The notes below the pieces were generated by a model. The model had not been told where the DNA came from. It was given only the letters and a program-made list of their open reading frames with translations, and searched no databases. Positions 16,404-24,595 of a DNA stretch of 53,719 nt are shown in pieces. The position numbers and the translations under genes were made by a program. The number at the start of each line of letters is the position of its first letter. Position 1 is the stretch's first letter. Source of the DNA: JANLUX01 sp031366005 (GTDB taxonomy: Bacteria; Bacteroidota; Bacteroidia; AKYH767-A; OLB10); contig JANLZB010000063.1 in assembly GCA_031366005.1 (NCBI GenBank), forward strand, positions 1-53,719, given 5' to 3'.

Positions 16404-18629
16404 ATGTCATCGTGGTTTAGTATTCCGCCTGCGTTCCGAAATAAAGTCCGGCTCTTCTGGCTGCTGGTTCTGGCTCCTGTTGTATTGTTATTTTTTCTTG
16501 TGTCAGCCACAGCTTATTTTGGCGATTTACCTTCATTTGAAGATTTAGAAAATCCAAACAGTAATCTTGCTTCAGTGGTTTATTCTTCTGACATGAAAGT
16601 GCTGGGCAAATATTATTACCAGAACCGTTCTAATATTCATTACAGTGATCTTTCTCCCAATCTAATTAATGCATTAAAAGCAACGGAAGATGTGCGTTTC
16701 GAAGAACATTCAGGAGTTGATTTGCGTGGATTGTTTCGAGTGTTGTTTAAAACTGTTATCCTAAGGCAGTCTGCCGGTGGAGGAAGTACCATTACTCAGC
16801 AGCTTGCAAAAAATCTTTTTCCGCGCGAAAGCATATCAGGTTTTAAATTAATTGTGCGTAAGATAAAAGAGTGGATCATTGCTGTAAAACTTGAAAGGAG
16901 CTATACCAAAGAAGAAATCATGGCAATGTATCTGAATACAGTTGAATTCGGAAGCAATTCATTTGGCGTTAAATCAGCTTCCAATACTTTTTTTTCAAAG
17001 GATCCTAAAGATTTAAATGTACCTGAATCAGCATTGCTTGTTGGTTTGCTAAAAGCTCCTTCATATTATAATCCGGTACGTAATCCAAAAAACGCATTTG
17101 AAAGAAGAAATACGGTACTTGCACAAATGCATAAATACCAGTTCATCAACGACACGCAGTTTAGCGCTTTCACAAAGATCCCTATCAAATTAAATTATGC
17201 GATGGAAGATCATACTTCCGGATTGGCTCCTTATTTTCGTGAAGAACTGAGATTAGAATTAAGTAAGTGGTGCAAGGAACATCAAAAAGCTGATGGCACT
17301 CCGTATAATTTATACAAAGATGGTTTACGTATCTATACCACTATTGATACGCGCATGCAACGGTATGCGGAACAGGCTGTGAGGGAACATCTCTCAGAAT
17401 TGCAAAAGTCATTTTATGATCATTGGAAAGGACGAATTCCATGGAAAGAACATCCGGAAATTATAACCGATGCGATGAAACACAGTGAGCGTTACCAGAC
17501 TTTGAAAGAAGCAGGGTTGTCGGAAAAAGCAATTGAAAAAAATTTTAATACCAAGGTGAAGATGACTGTCTTTAGCTGGAGAGGTGAGAGAGACACAACA
17601 CTTACACCGTTGGATTCAATAAAATATTATAAAATGATTTTACAAACCGGTTTTATGAGCATGGAACCTCAAACGGGTTACATTAGGGCATGGGTAGGTG
17701 GTGACGATTATAAATATTTCCAATACGATCACGTAAAAGAAGGAAAGCGTCAAGTGGGTTCTACCTTCAAACCATTTTTATACACGCTTGCAATGCAGGA
17801 AGGATATTCACCCTGTTATAAAGTTCCCAATGTTCCTGTAACAATCACTGATCCTACAACAGGTGTAAGTTGGACTCCTGTAAATTCTGATGCTAAATAT
17901 GGCGGCATGTTATCTTTGAAAGAAGCATTGGCTAATTCGGTAAATTGTGTATCTGCCTATTTGATGAAACAATTCGGGCCTCAGGCAATGATACAGATAG
18001 CACGTAAGATGGGTATTACCAGCCCTATTGAACCATACCCATCTATTGCATTAGGAACTGCTGACATGTCAGTGTTTGAAATGACGGGTGCTTACGGAAC
18101 TTTTGCAAATAAAGGTGTGTGGGTTGAACCACAATATCTGTTACGGATTGAAGATAAAAATGGAGTAGTGTTGCAGGATTTTGTCCCCAAGAAAGTGGAA
18201 GCCATCAGTGAAGAAACCGCTTATCTTATGCTTAATCTGATGCAAGGTGTTGTGCAATTTGGAACTGGTGCACGCTTGCGCGGAAGTAAATTTAATCTGG
18301 ACAATCCCATTGCAGGAAAAACCGGTACTACGCAAAACAACAGCGATGGATGGTTTATGGGAATTACTCCTGAATTAGTTTCAGGATGCTGGACAGGCTG
18401 TGAGGATCGTTCAATTCATTTCCGTACTACACAATTAGGACAAGGTGCAAACATGGCATTGCCTATCTGGGGTTATTTTATGAAAAAAGTTTATGCAGAT
18501 GCTTCGCTAAACTATTCCAAAGGAGATTTTGAAAAACCTGAGCATCCACTTTCAGTTGAGCTTGATTGTTCAAAATATGAAACTCCTGGTAACAATTCGC
18601 TTAATAATGATTGGGGATTAACACCATAG
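16404..18629 (+). CDS. mrcA: Class A penicillin-binding protein (PBP1A-like), bifunctional peptidoglycan synthase
   Basis: 741 residues. One N-terminal membrane anchor (about 17-40) is followed by a GT51 glycosyltransferase domain, with EDVRFEEHSG (catalytic E95) and GGSTITQQLAKN. The transpeptidase domain has the SxxK motif STFK at S453, an SxN motif (SVNC) and KTG at 639-641. It polymerises and cross-links lipid II in the periplasm. The ATG at 16404 is preferred over the ttg 18 bases upstream because the latter overlaps the -7 box. Length and motif spacing are normal. A strong terminator follows. Confidence 0.95.
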   Translation: MSSWFSIPPAFRNKVRLFWLLVLAPVVLLFFLVSATAYFGDLPSFEDLENPNSNLASVVYSSDMKVLGKYYYQNRSNIHYSDLSPNLINALKATEDVRFEEHSGVDLRGLFRVLFKTVILRQSAGGGSTITQQLAKNLFPRESISGFKLIVRKIKEWIIAVKLERSYTKEEIMAMYLNTVEFGSNSFGVKSASNTFFSKDPKDLNVPESALLVGLLKAPSYYNPVRNPKNAFERRNTVLAQMHKYQFINDTQFSAFTKIPIKLNYAMEDHTSGLAPYFREELRLELSKWCKEHQKADGTPYNLYKDGLRIYTTIDTRMQRYAEQAVREHLSELQKSFYDHWKGRIPWKEHPEIITDAMKHSERYQTLKEAGLSEKAIEKNFNTKVKMTVFSWRGERDTTLTPLDSIKYYKMILQTGFMSMEPQTGYIRAWVGGDDYKYFQYDHVKEGKRQVGSTFKPFLYTLAMQEGYSPCYKVPNVPVTITDPTTGVSWTPVNSDAKYGGMLSLKEALANSVNCVSAYLMKQFGPQAMIQIARKMGITSPIEPYPSIALGTADMSVFEMTGAYGTFANKGVWVEPQYLLRIEDKNGVVLQDFVPKKVEAISEETAYLMLNLMQGVVQFGTGARLRGSKFNLDNPIAGKTGTTQNNSDGWFMGITPELVSGCWTGCEDRSIHFRTTQLGQGANMALPIWGYFMKKVYADASLNYSKGDFEKPEHPLSVELDCSKYETPGNNSLNNDWGLTP

Positions 18630-18670
18630 GGGAACTAACTTTTTCAACCCCACAAATTTTATTCGTATCA

Positions 18671-18720
18671 AAAAAAATCCCCGATCTTATCAGATCGGGG
18701 ACTTGAAAAAAAAATCAAAA
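18671..18720. terminator. Bidirectional terminator between PBP1A and Omp28-like genes
   Basis: The stem TCCCCGATC / GATCGGGGA (18678-18686, 18693-18701) is flanked by A-runs on the left and right. It can serve the converging genes on both strands. Confidence 0.85.
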
Positions 18721-18727
18721 ATTCTTA

Positions 18728-19627
18728 TTAATCAAAATTTTTGCTTGAACCTAATTTTACACTTTGTACATTCATCACTTCATGAGTTGTGCTTGTACTT
18801 CCTACTTTATTGATAAACGAAATAACATAGAGTTTTTGCGGATTCCAGGCGCTGATATTCACAGTATAAGTTTTGGTGAAAAATCCTCCTGGCTTGATAT
18901 AAGTAGAACCAATAACATCTCCGATTTTTGACGCACTAAGTACCTTACGGGAAACAAAATCATGCTTGTATCCAATCATAGGGTTTCCCAAGCCATACCA
19001 TAAAGTCCCGGAAATGTTATTATAATAATTAGCTTGATTATAACCTGAACCAGATCCAATTACACTATCCTCACATAATACAGTAGTAAGTCTGTAATTT
19101 CCGCTTAAAGTAGAATTAAATCCTGCATCTACTGTAACAGTAGCTGTATTGCTGCTGATTGAAGAGGTGATTTGAACCCCACAATTTGCCGTTTTTGCAA
19201 GGGCGGTGTTAACATAAGTACTCCAATATTGTTTTGCCATTACCAACCTTCCACCATATACAGTACGGTTGAGCATTCCCGATGCATAAGTAGTTACATT
19301 GAATATGCTATCAAGATAATCGTACAATCCGATGTCCATTGCATCTGAGTTATGTGCATGATAACCATATATTGTATTTGGATGCTTCGACATTTGAGAA
19401 CGGCATTTTTGCTCCATATCCGGACAGGTGCCACATCCTACTGTTCCAAACATTTCAATCAACAATTTTTGTGTGAAGGTGGCAGGGGTAGTTAACAATC
19501 TACTTCCACTTGCAGGAGTTTCTTCCATTTGAGTTGAAACTGGTGAAACTTCCATCTCATTTTCTTTCTTACAGGCTGTAGATAGTAATACAACCAACGC
19601 CAAAGGCGCTATCAGTTTTTTAATCAT
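18728..19627 (-). CDS. Omp28-related lipoprotein with thioredoxin-like CxxC
   Basis: Start at 19627 (MIKKLIAPLALVVLL) because it gives a proper lipoprotein signal with lipobox LLSTAC, Cys at 19; the longer frame adds 43 residues that overlap the promoter. 299 residues. The N-terminal part has LIEMFGTVGCGTCPDME, with C65 and C68 in a thioredoxin-fold CxxC context typical of Omp28-type proteins (PF11551-like). The C-terminal half is beta-rich (NYRLTTVLCEDSV, LYVISFINK). Probably outer-membrane anchored. Its role in redox chemistry is inferred only from the CxxC. Confidence 0.85.
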   Translation of the reverse strand: MIKKLIAPLALVVLLSTACKKENEMEVSPVSTQMEETPASGSRLLTTPATFTQKLLIEMFGTVGCGTCPDMEQKCRSQMSKHPNTIYGYHAHNSDAMDIGLYDYLDSIFNVTTYASGMLNRTVYGGRLVMAKQYWSTYVNTALAKTANCGVQITSSISSNTATVTVDAGFNSTLSGNYRLTTVLCEDSVIGSGSGYNQANYYNNISGTLWYGLGNPMIGYKHDFVSRKVLSASKIGDVIGSTYIKPGGFFTKTYTVNISAWNPQKLYVISFINKVGSTSTTHEVMNVQSVKLGSSKNFD

Positions 19628-19659
19628 TGTGAATAAGGGGTTTATTTTGTTTTGTAATG

Positions 19660-19667
19660 CAAATATA
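19660..19667 (-). promoter_or_regulatory. -7 box (TATATTTG) of the Omp28-like gene
   Basis: Perfect TAnnTTTG on the minus strand, 32 bases before the chosen ATG at 19627. This supports that start over the longer frame, which would begin upstream of the box. The rest of the 296-base divergent gap (to 19923) holds nothing else I recognise. Confidence 0.6.
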
Positions 19668-19923
19668 ATAAGTAAACGTATTGAAAACAGTGGTGAATAA
19701 ATGTAAAGTGTGGGCGAATGACGAATTTGAGGTAAAAGCCTACTAATCAGCGGCAAAAATTTGGCAGATAACGCTGAAACCCTTTAGTAGTAAGGCTTTT
19801 AATGTTGATTTAGAAAAATTCCTATAAGTTTAAGCAAAAGGGATTCAAGATTTGAATATCAGTAAAATTTGTAACCTGATTCTGTCAAATCTTCTTTTCT
19901 TTGCCGCCCTTTAAAATAAATAT

Positions 19924-20790
19924 ATGAGTCGTTACCTGTTTATATTAATAATTTTCAACTTAAATTTTGCATTTGCACAGGAAGGAAAATTAATCAGAAC
20001 AGATTTATTTAACATCCCCACTTCAAGATTTGAAGGCGCAAGCGGTTACAGTTTTAAAGTGGCGGTTGACAGCAAGGAAAATATCGCATTCAATGCATGT
20101 TCACGATCAATGGTGTTTGTTTTTAACAACAGGGGTGAACAAATTGATAGCATTTCTCTTCCATTTAAAAAGTGTGTTCGGAATATGGAATATGATGAGG
20201 ATGATAACCTTCTGATTATGGAAAATGATGAAATGAATATTTATAAATATGATGTAAAATACCATAAGCTTGAAACGCATCCTTATTCAAAACCTGAAGA
20301 CTGGTATAACCTGCTTAATCATTATTACCGCAACTTTGAATTGCCAACAATCCCTACTTATTATAGCAATAATGATTTTCTCCAGGAATTTTATTCAACC
20401 CGTTTTACTTATTCCTACAATTTGTTTTTAAATTATAAGAATGGTTTTATTTATCAATGCCATTATAATTTTTTAAAGAAGATTGATAACCACAAATCTT
20501 ATATGAGTCTTAAAAAAGGAAATTACTGGTTGTCGGATAATATTTCCTTAAAAACAAAAATGCTTGTGGTTGATGATGAACGTAAAACTGCGGTTTATTA
20601 TGATCGTTTCTATAATCTGATTTATGAAAATTTTCAAACGGGTCTGGTAACAGTTAATGCTGCACTACTACCAAACAGTGAAGCAGCACGGTTTGATTAT
20701 GCAGTGAATAAAAATCAGGATAAAATTTTTGGTATCAGTGCCTTTAACAAAACAGCCATTCAAATTTCAAGCTGGGTGCTTCCTCAATAG
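19924..20790 (+). CDS. Secreted hypothetical protein, propeller-like (NHL/6-bladed) fold possible
   Basis: 288 residues with a clear signal peptide (1-18, ending FAFA). The mature part starts EGKLIRTDLFNIPTS. It has short beta-type stretches such as YSFKVAVDSKENIAF, MVFVFNNRGEQIDSI and RNMEYDEDDNLLIME, the kind of 'value, label, context' pattern found in NHL or 6-bladed propeller proteins. It is rich in Tyr and Asn. No catalytic motif. It is a single gene; its terminator is shared with rpmA on the other strand. Function unknown. Confidence 0.75.
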   Translation: MSRYLFILIIFNLNFAFAQEGKLIRTDLFNIPTSRFEGASGYSFKVAVDSKENIAFNACSRSMVFVFNNRGEQIDSISLPFKKCVRNMEYDEDDNLLIMENDEMNIYKYDVKYHKLETHPYSKPEDWYNLLNHYYRNFELPTIPTYYSNNDFLQEFYSTRFTYSYNLFLNYKNGFIYQCHYNFLKKIDNHKSYMSLKKGNYWLSDNISLKTKMLVVDDERKTAVYYDRFYNLIYENFQTGLVTVNAALLPNSEAARFDYAVNKNQDKIFGISAFNKTAIQISSWVLPQ

Positions 20791-20800
20791 AGTCAAATTA

Positions 20801-20829
20801 AAAATCCCGCTCTGAATGAGCAGGATTTT
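20801..20829. terminator. Bidirectional terminator between the 19924 gene and rpmA
   Basis: The stem AAAATCCCGCTC / GAGCAGGATTTT has one G-U or A-C wobble depending on strand and gives T-rich tails in both directions. It sits between converging genes. Confidence 0.8.
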
Positions 20830-20853
20830 GTACCAAGAATATCTTTATAAAGC

Positions 20854-21126
20854 TTATGCCTGTGCTGCATTCTCAAGTGGAAGTACATAAACGTATGACT
20901 TCTCGTTTGATTTCTTTTTGAAAACTACAGTTCCATCAGTTAAAGCAAACAACGTATGATCTTTACCTATACCAACATTGTTACCTGGATTGTGCTTTGT
21001 TCCGCGCTGACGAACGATTATATTGCCTGCTATTACCTGCTGTCCTCCAAAAATTTTAATACCTAATCTTTTGCTATGCGATTCGCGACCGTTTTTGGAA
21101 CTACCAACTCCTTTTTTATGTGCCAT
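20854..21126 (-). CDS. rpmA: 50S ribosomal protein L27
   Basis: 90 residues beginning MAHKKGVGSSKNGRES, with the family core LGIKIFGGQQVIAGNIIVRQ and RGTKHNPGNNVGIGKDHTL. It is part of the large ribosomal subunit near the peptidyl-transferase centre. The second codon is Ala, with no long N-terminal extension to be cleaved. It is downstream of rplU with a 65-base spacer, the common rplU-rpmA pair. Confidence 0.98.
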   Translation of the reverse strand: MAHKKGVGSSKNGRESHSKRLGIKIFGGQQVIAGNIIVRQRGTKHNPGNNVGIGKDHTLFALTDGTVVFKKKSNEKSYVYVLPLENAAQA

Positions 21127-21191
21127 TTTATTAGTTTAATGTTTCAAGTTTCAAGTTTTTTGCCAATTGCTTATTGCCAATTGGCAACTAT

Positions 21192-21500
21192 TTAAATAGA
21201 AATAGATTCAATCTGAATTTTTGTAAAGTTCTGGCGGTGACCATTCATTTTCTGGTAACCTTTTCTGCGTTTCTTTTTAAACACCAGCACTTTATCCCCA
21301 CGAACATGAGAAAGCACTTTGGCAGTAACCTTAGCTCCATCCAAAGCTTTTCCCATTTTAAAACTTCCATTGTTTTCAGCAAGTAAAACCTCTCCAAACT
21401 CCAGAGAATCACCTTCTTTGGCATCTAAACGATGAACATAAACGGGTCTGTTTTCCGTTAATTTAAATTGCTGACCTGCGATATTTACGATTGCGTACAT
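21192..21500 (-). CDS. rplU: 50S ribosomal protein L21
   Basis: 102 residues, MYAIVNIAGQQFKLTENRPV at the start and KKRRKGYQKMNGHRQNFTKI near the end, both diagnostic of L21. First gene of the rplU-rpmA pair. A TATATTTG box lies 29 bases upstream. Confidence 0.98.
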   Translation of the reverse strand: MYAIVNIAGQQFKLTENRPVYVHRLDAKEGDSLEFGEVLLAENNGSFKMGKALDGAKVTAKVLSHVRGDKVLVFKKKRRKGYQKMNGHRQNFTKIQIESISI

Positions 21501-21529
21501 GAGCTTTTGCTTTACTAAAATTGGGGACG

Positions 21530-21537
21530 CAAATATA
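21530..21537 (-). promoter_or_regulatory. -7 box (TATATTTG) of rplU-rpmA
   Basis: Perfect TAnnTTTG on the minus strand, 29 bases before the rplU ATG. Confidence 0.6.
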
Positions 21538-21591
21538 GAATTTTAATCCATAATAAAAACCCGGATTTTTAAAATTTATAAAAAGCGTTAA

Positions 21592-22491
21592 TCAGACTTT
21601 AGATGACCGATAACTAATAAGCGCAACTCCTGCTAATATAAATGCAAAAGCAACAATGTGAGCTACTTGCAATTGTTCACCGTCCATCATTCCCCAGCCT
21701 AAAGCAACGATGGGTATAAAATAAGTGACAGCGGATGCAAACAATGGGCTGGAAATTTTTACCATGTGGAAGTAAAGAATATTGGATGTTGCAGTACTCA
21801 TGATGGCAAGTGTAGCAACATAGCCAAATCCTGTCCAGGCTCCGGGTTCGGAGTGAAGCCGGGTGAGAAAATCAGAAAAGAAAAACAAATAAATGGCATA
21901 AGGAATGGCAGCAAACAACAATCCATAACCAGAGATCGTGATTGCGTTGATATGTCCAAGCTTTGCTTTAATGGTGTTTACACTGATACCATAAAATAAA
22001 GTGGCAACAACAATCAATAATGCAAAGCCTGTGTTTTCAAAATACAAACCATCTGCGCGAATTAATACCAAACCGGCAGCACCGAGAAAACCGAGAATAA
22101 CACCTAGCACATGGTTGATTTTAAAATTGTATTTAAAAAAAAGATAACCCACTAACAATGCAAATAATGGAGTGAGCGAATTCAACATACCCGCAAGTGA
22201 ACTGTTGATATGCGTTTGTGCAATTGCAAACAATAGCGCAGGTATACCACTTCCCACAACTCCGGGCACTATAATATATTTCCAATCTTCTTTCCTGATA
22301 TGTCTGAATCCTGATATTGCCAAAGGAAATGAAGCAGCAAACGCAACTGTTAATCTGATAGCAGCAACTTCTTCCGGAGAATAATAAATCAATCCCCGTT
22401 TCATTAAAATGAATGAACTACCCCAGATCAATGAGAGCAAAACCAGATAAATCCATTTGAGATTTTTATTTGGTGATGACGATATTTTCAT
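21592..22491 (-). CDS. EamA/DMT family permease
   Basis: Inner-membrane transporter of the drug/metabolite family with two EamA repeats and about ten hydrophobic helices. Family features include LLSLIWGSSFILMKRGL in helix 1 and VTYFIPIVALGWGMMDGEQL near the last helices. Start chosen at 22491 (MKISSSPNKNLKW, 299 residues) with GGAGG 8-12 bases upstream. A longer frame to 22551 exists, but its extra residues (RTPFPVGERQEGE) are the translation of a dispersed repeat. Substrate unknown; these proteins export small metabolites or amino acids. Confidence 0.9.
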   Translation of the reverse strand: MKISSSPNKNLKWIYLVLLSLIWGSSFILMKRGLIYYSPEEVAAIRLTVAFAASFPLAISGFRHIRKEDWKYIIVPGVVGSGIPALLFAIAQTHINSSLAGMLNSLTPLFALLVGYLFFKYNFKINHVLGVILGFLGAAGLVLIRADGLYFENTGFALLIVVATLFYGISVNTIKAKLGHINAITISGYGLLFAAIPYAIYLFFFSDFLTRLHSEPGAWTGFGYVATLAIMSTATSNILYFHMVKISSPLFASAVTYFIPIVALGWGMMDGEQLQVAHIVAFAFILAGVALISYRSSKV

Positions 22492-22494
22492 TTC

Positions 22495-22533
22495 ACCCTC
22501 CTGTCTCTCTCCAACAGGAAAAGGAGTTCTGCT
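22495..22533. repeat. Dispersed GTTGGAGAG-type repeat at the EamA gene start
   Basis: On the minus strand it reads AACTCCTTTTCC-TGTTGGAGAGAGACAGGAGGGTGAA. The inverted words CTCC...GGAG and CCTGT...ACAGG allow a hairpin. I recall similar words in many Bacteroidota intergenic repeats; that is memory, not a search. It provides the purine-rich stretch just ahead of the chosen start codon. Confidence 0.55.
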
Positions 22534-22577
22534 TCCGATAGTTGAATTCACTTAAAATAAATTGAAAATTTTTATCA

Positions 22578-23987
22578 CTACCTAAATTTTTTTCCCTTCA
22601 ACCGGCCTGTGCTATCTGTTACTTTTTTCTTCTCCTGCTTTCTGCTGCTGCCTCCTGCCACTTTATTTCTGCTTTTTCCTGTTCTGCCTTCTTCTCTTCC
22701 CGCTACCTTCTTCACCTGCTTTCTGCCACTTCTTCCTGCTGCTGAATTCTTCTTTTCATGAAATGCTCCTAAGAATTCAGGATTCTCTTTTCTTATTTGA
22801 CGGTCAATTTCTTTAAGCATTTCCTGTTTCTCATCATAAGGAGTTTTCTCAATAAAAATTTTTTCAGGTAATGGTAATCTCGGTATTTTTTGCTGAATTA
22901 ATTTTTCAATTTTTTTCAAATGATATTCATCAGCCATAGTGACAAACGTAATACTGTGACCTGTTTTAAATGCACGACCGGTTCTTCCGATGCGATGTAC
23001 ATAGTCTTCATACACCAGTGGCACATCAAAATTTATTACGTGACTAACATCTATTACATCTAAACCTCGTGATGCAACATCTGTTGTAACTAAAATGCGG
23101 ATTGGTTCTTCACGAAAAGCCTGCATGGCATTGATGCGTGTTTGTTGCGTTTTGTTTCCATGTATCACACGCACTTTTTCTTCACCCTGTTTTCTTAATA
23201 GATATTTACCGATGTTGGTTGCTTCTGATTTCGTTTTGCAAAAGATGATGACTTTATTAAATAATGTTTCGTCTTCAAGTAAATGATTTAACAGATTAAT
23301 TTTTGTATCAAAGTTCAGAACTTCATACACTAACTGACTCACCGTTTCTGCAGTTTTTCTTTCCGGTTCTATATTGATCAGCACAGGAAAATTTAGAAAA
23401 TCTCCTGCAATTCTTTGCACCAAATCACTCATGGTTGCTGAGAATAAAAGATTTTGCCGCTTGCGCGGAAGAATTTCGAGGATACGATGAAACTGTGAAA
23501 TAAAACTTATGTCCATCAAACGCTCAGCTTCATCCAGCACTAAAAATTTTATTTTTTTAACAATAACATTTCCTGCTAAATACAGATCCAAAAAACGACC
23601 GGGACTCGCAATAAGAATATCTATTCCTTTTTCGATGGCTTCAATCTGCAGCTTTGCACCTGAACCTCCATACGCAACAGCATAACGTAAATCAGTGTAC
23701 TTGCATAAATCTTTTATGGTGTTTGCAATTTGAATAGCGAGTTCACGTGTCGGGGCAAGGATAAGTGCGCGAGGTTCATTTCCTTGTGCATAGTTTAACA
23801 AACGAAGCAACGGCAAAAGATAGGCTGCAGTTTTTCCTGTTCCTGTTTGTGCAATTCCGATTACGTCCTGTCCGCTTAAAATTACCGGAATCGCTTTTTC
23901 CTGGATTGCGGTTGGTGTAGTATAATTCAAATCATCAACAGCATTTAAAATTTGTCGTGTTAATTTTAATTCTGTGAAAGATTTCAT
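22578..23987 (-). CDS. DEAD-box ATP-dependent RNA helicase (RhlE/CsdA-like)
   Basis: 469 residues. The helicase core carries the Q-motif region (MKSFTELKLTRQIL, TPTAIQEKAIP), motif I AQTGTGKT, Ia PTRELAIQI, motif II as DEAE rather than DEAD (VLDEAERL), motif III SAT and motif VI HRIGRTGRA. After about residue 395 comes a basic, low-complexity tail rich in Gly, Arg, Lys and Ser, likely RNA-binding. Role: RNA remodelling in ribosome assembly or decay. Cold-adaptation helicases have this build. Monocistronic. Confidence 0.93.
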   Translation of the reverse strand: MKSFTELKLTRQILNAVDDLNYTTPTAIQEKAIPVILSGQDVIGIAQTGTGKTAAYLLPLLRLLNYAQGNEPRALILAPTRELAIQIANTIKDLCKYTDLRYAVAYGGSGAKLQIEAIEKGIDILIASPGRFLDLYLAGNVIVKKIKFLVLDEAERLMDISFISQFHRILEILPRKRQNLLFSATMSDLVQRIAGDFLNFPVLINIEPERKTAETVSQLVYEVLNFDTKINLLNHLLEDETLFNKVIIFCKTKSEATNIGKYLLRKQGEEKVRVIHGNKTQQTRINAMQAFREEPIRILVTTDVASRGLDVIDVSHVINFDVPLVYEDYVHRIGRTGRAFKTGHSITFVTMADEYHLKKIEKLIQQKIPRLPLPEKIFIEKTPYDEKQEMLKEIDRQIRKENPEFLGAFHEKKNSAAGRSGRKQVKKVAGREEGRTGKSRNKVAGGSSRKQEKKKVTDSTGRLKGKKFR

Positions 23988-24100
23988 TTGAGGCGGCTAA
24001 GGTATAGCAATGAATTATAAAATTATTTGCATAGCCAATTACAACTAAAACTTAGTGGAATAAAAAACACTAATGCTCAAATTGTTAGACCAACGTCTCT

Positions 24101-24481
24101 TCACTTTACTTTATGATGCGGAAAATTTGGGCTTGCAGGATTTACTGTAAGGGTTTGAGATAAAGGATGTATAACCAAATCCATATCTTCCATCGGAACA
24201 GCTCCAAGCAAAGGCTCATCGCCTAATACAATAGCGCCAACGAAACAAATTCTGTTTTCAAAAGTTACTTTAACCGGACCGACATAAGGCACTTTGTGAG
24301 ATTTGCCATCAGCCGTACTAATATCACGCGTACCATTTTGTTCTAAATCCAATTGCGCTACTATATGCCCGGGCAAACATAACATTGCAGCACCAGAATC
24401 AACCAAACTCATAACTTCTATTGGCTTTAAATCAGTATTGCGGGGATTACTTAAACTAATTTTTGCATATACTAAACCCAT
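24101..24481 (-). CDS. Clan AA (retropepsin-like) aspartic protease
   Basis: 126 residues, the size of one retropepsin lobe, so it should act as a dimer. The catalytic triplet is D28-S-G in SLVDSGAAMLCLP. A second family motif follows near LGAVPMEDMDLVIHPLSQTL. It has no signal peptide and is presumably cytoplasmic. Substrate unknown. It is a single gene with its own TAAGTTTG box. Such small bacterial retropepsin-like proteins are widespread but largely uncharacterised. Confidence 0.82.
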   Translation of the reverse strand: MGLVYAKISLSNPRNTDLKPIEVMSLVDSGAAMLCLPGHIVAQLDLEQNGTRDISTADGKSHKVPYVGPVKVTFENRICFVGAIVLGDEPLLGAVPMEDMDLVIHPLSQTLTVNPASPNFPHHKVK

Positions 24482-24496
24482 GTTTTTATTTTTTTA

Positions 24497-24504
24497 CAAA
24501 CTTA
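24497..24504 (-). promoter_or_regulatory. -7 box (TAAGTTTG) of the aspartic protease gene
   Basis: Perfect TAnnTTTG on the minus strand, 15 bases before the ATG at 24481. Confidence 0.6.
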
Positions 24505-24595
24505 CGTTTCTTTTGTAAGTGGTTTTATAGGGGGAATTTTTGCAATCACAAAAACAAAATTGATTTGTATGTGCTTCCGGATATTTTCTTAATTT

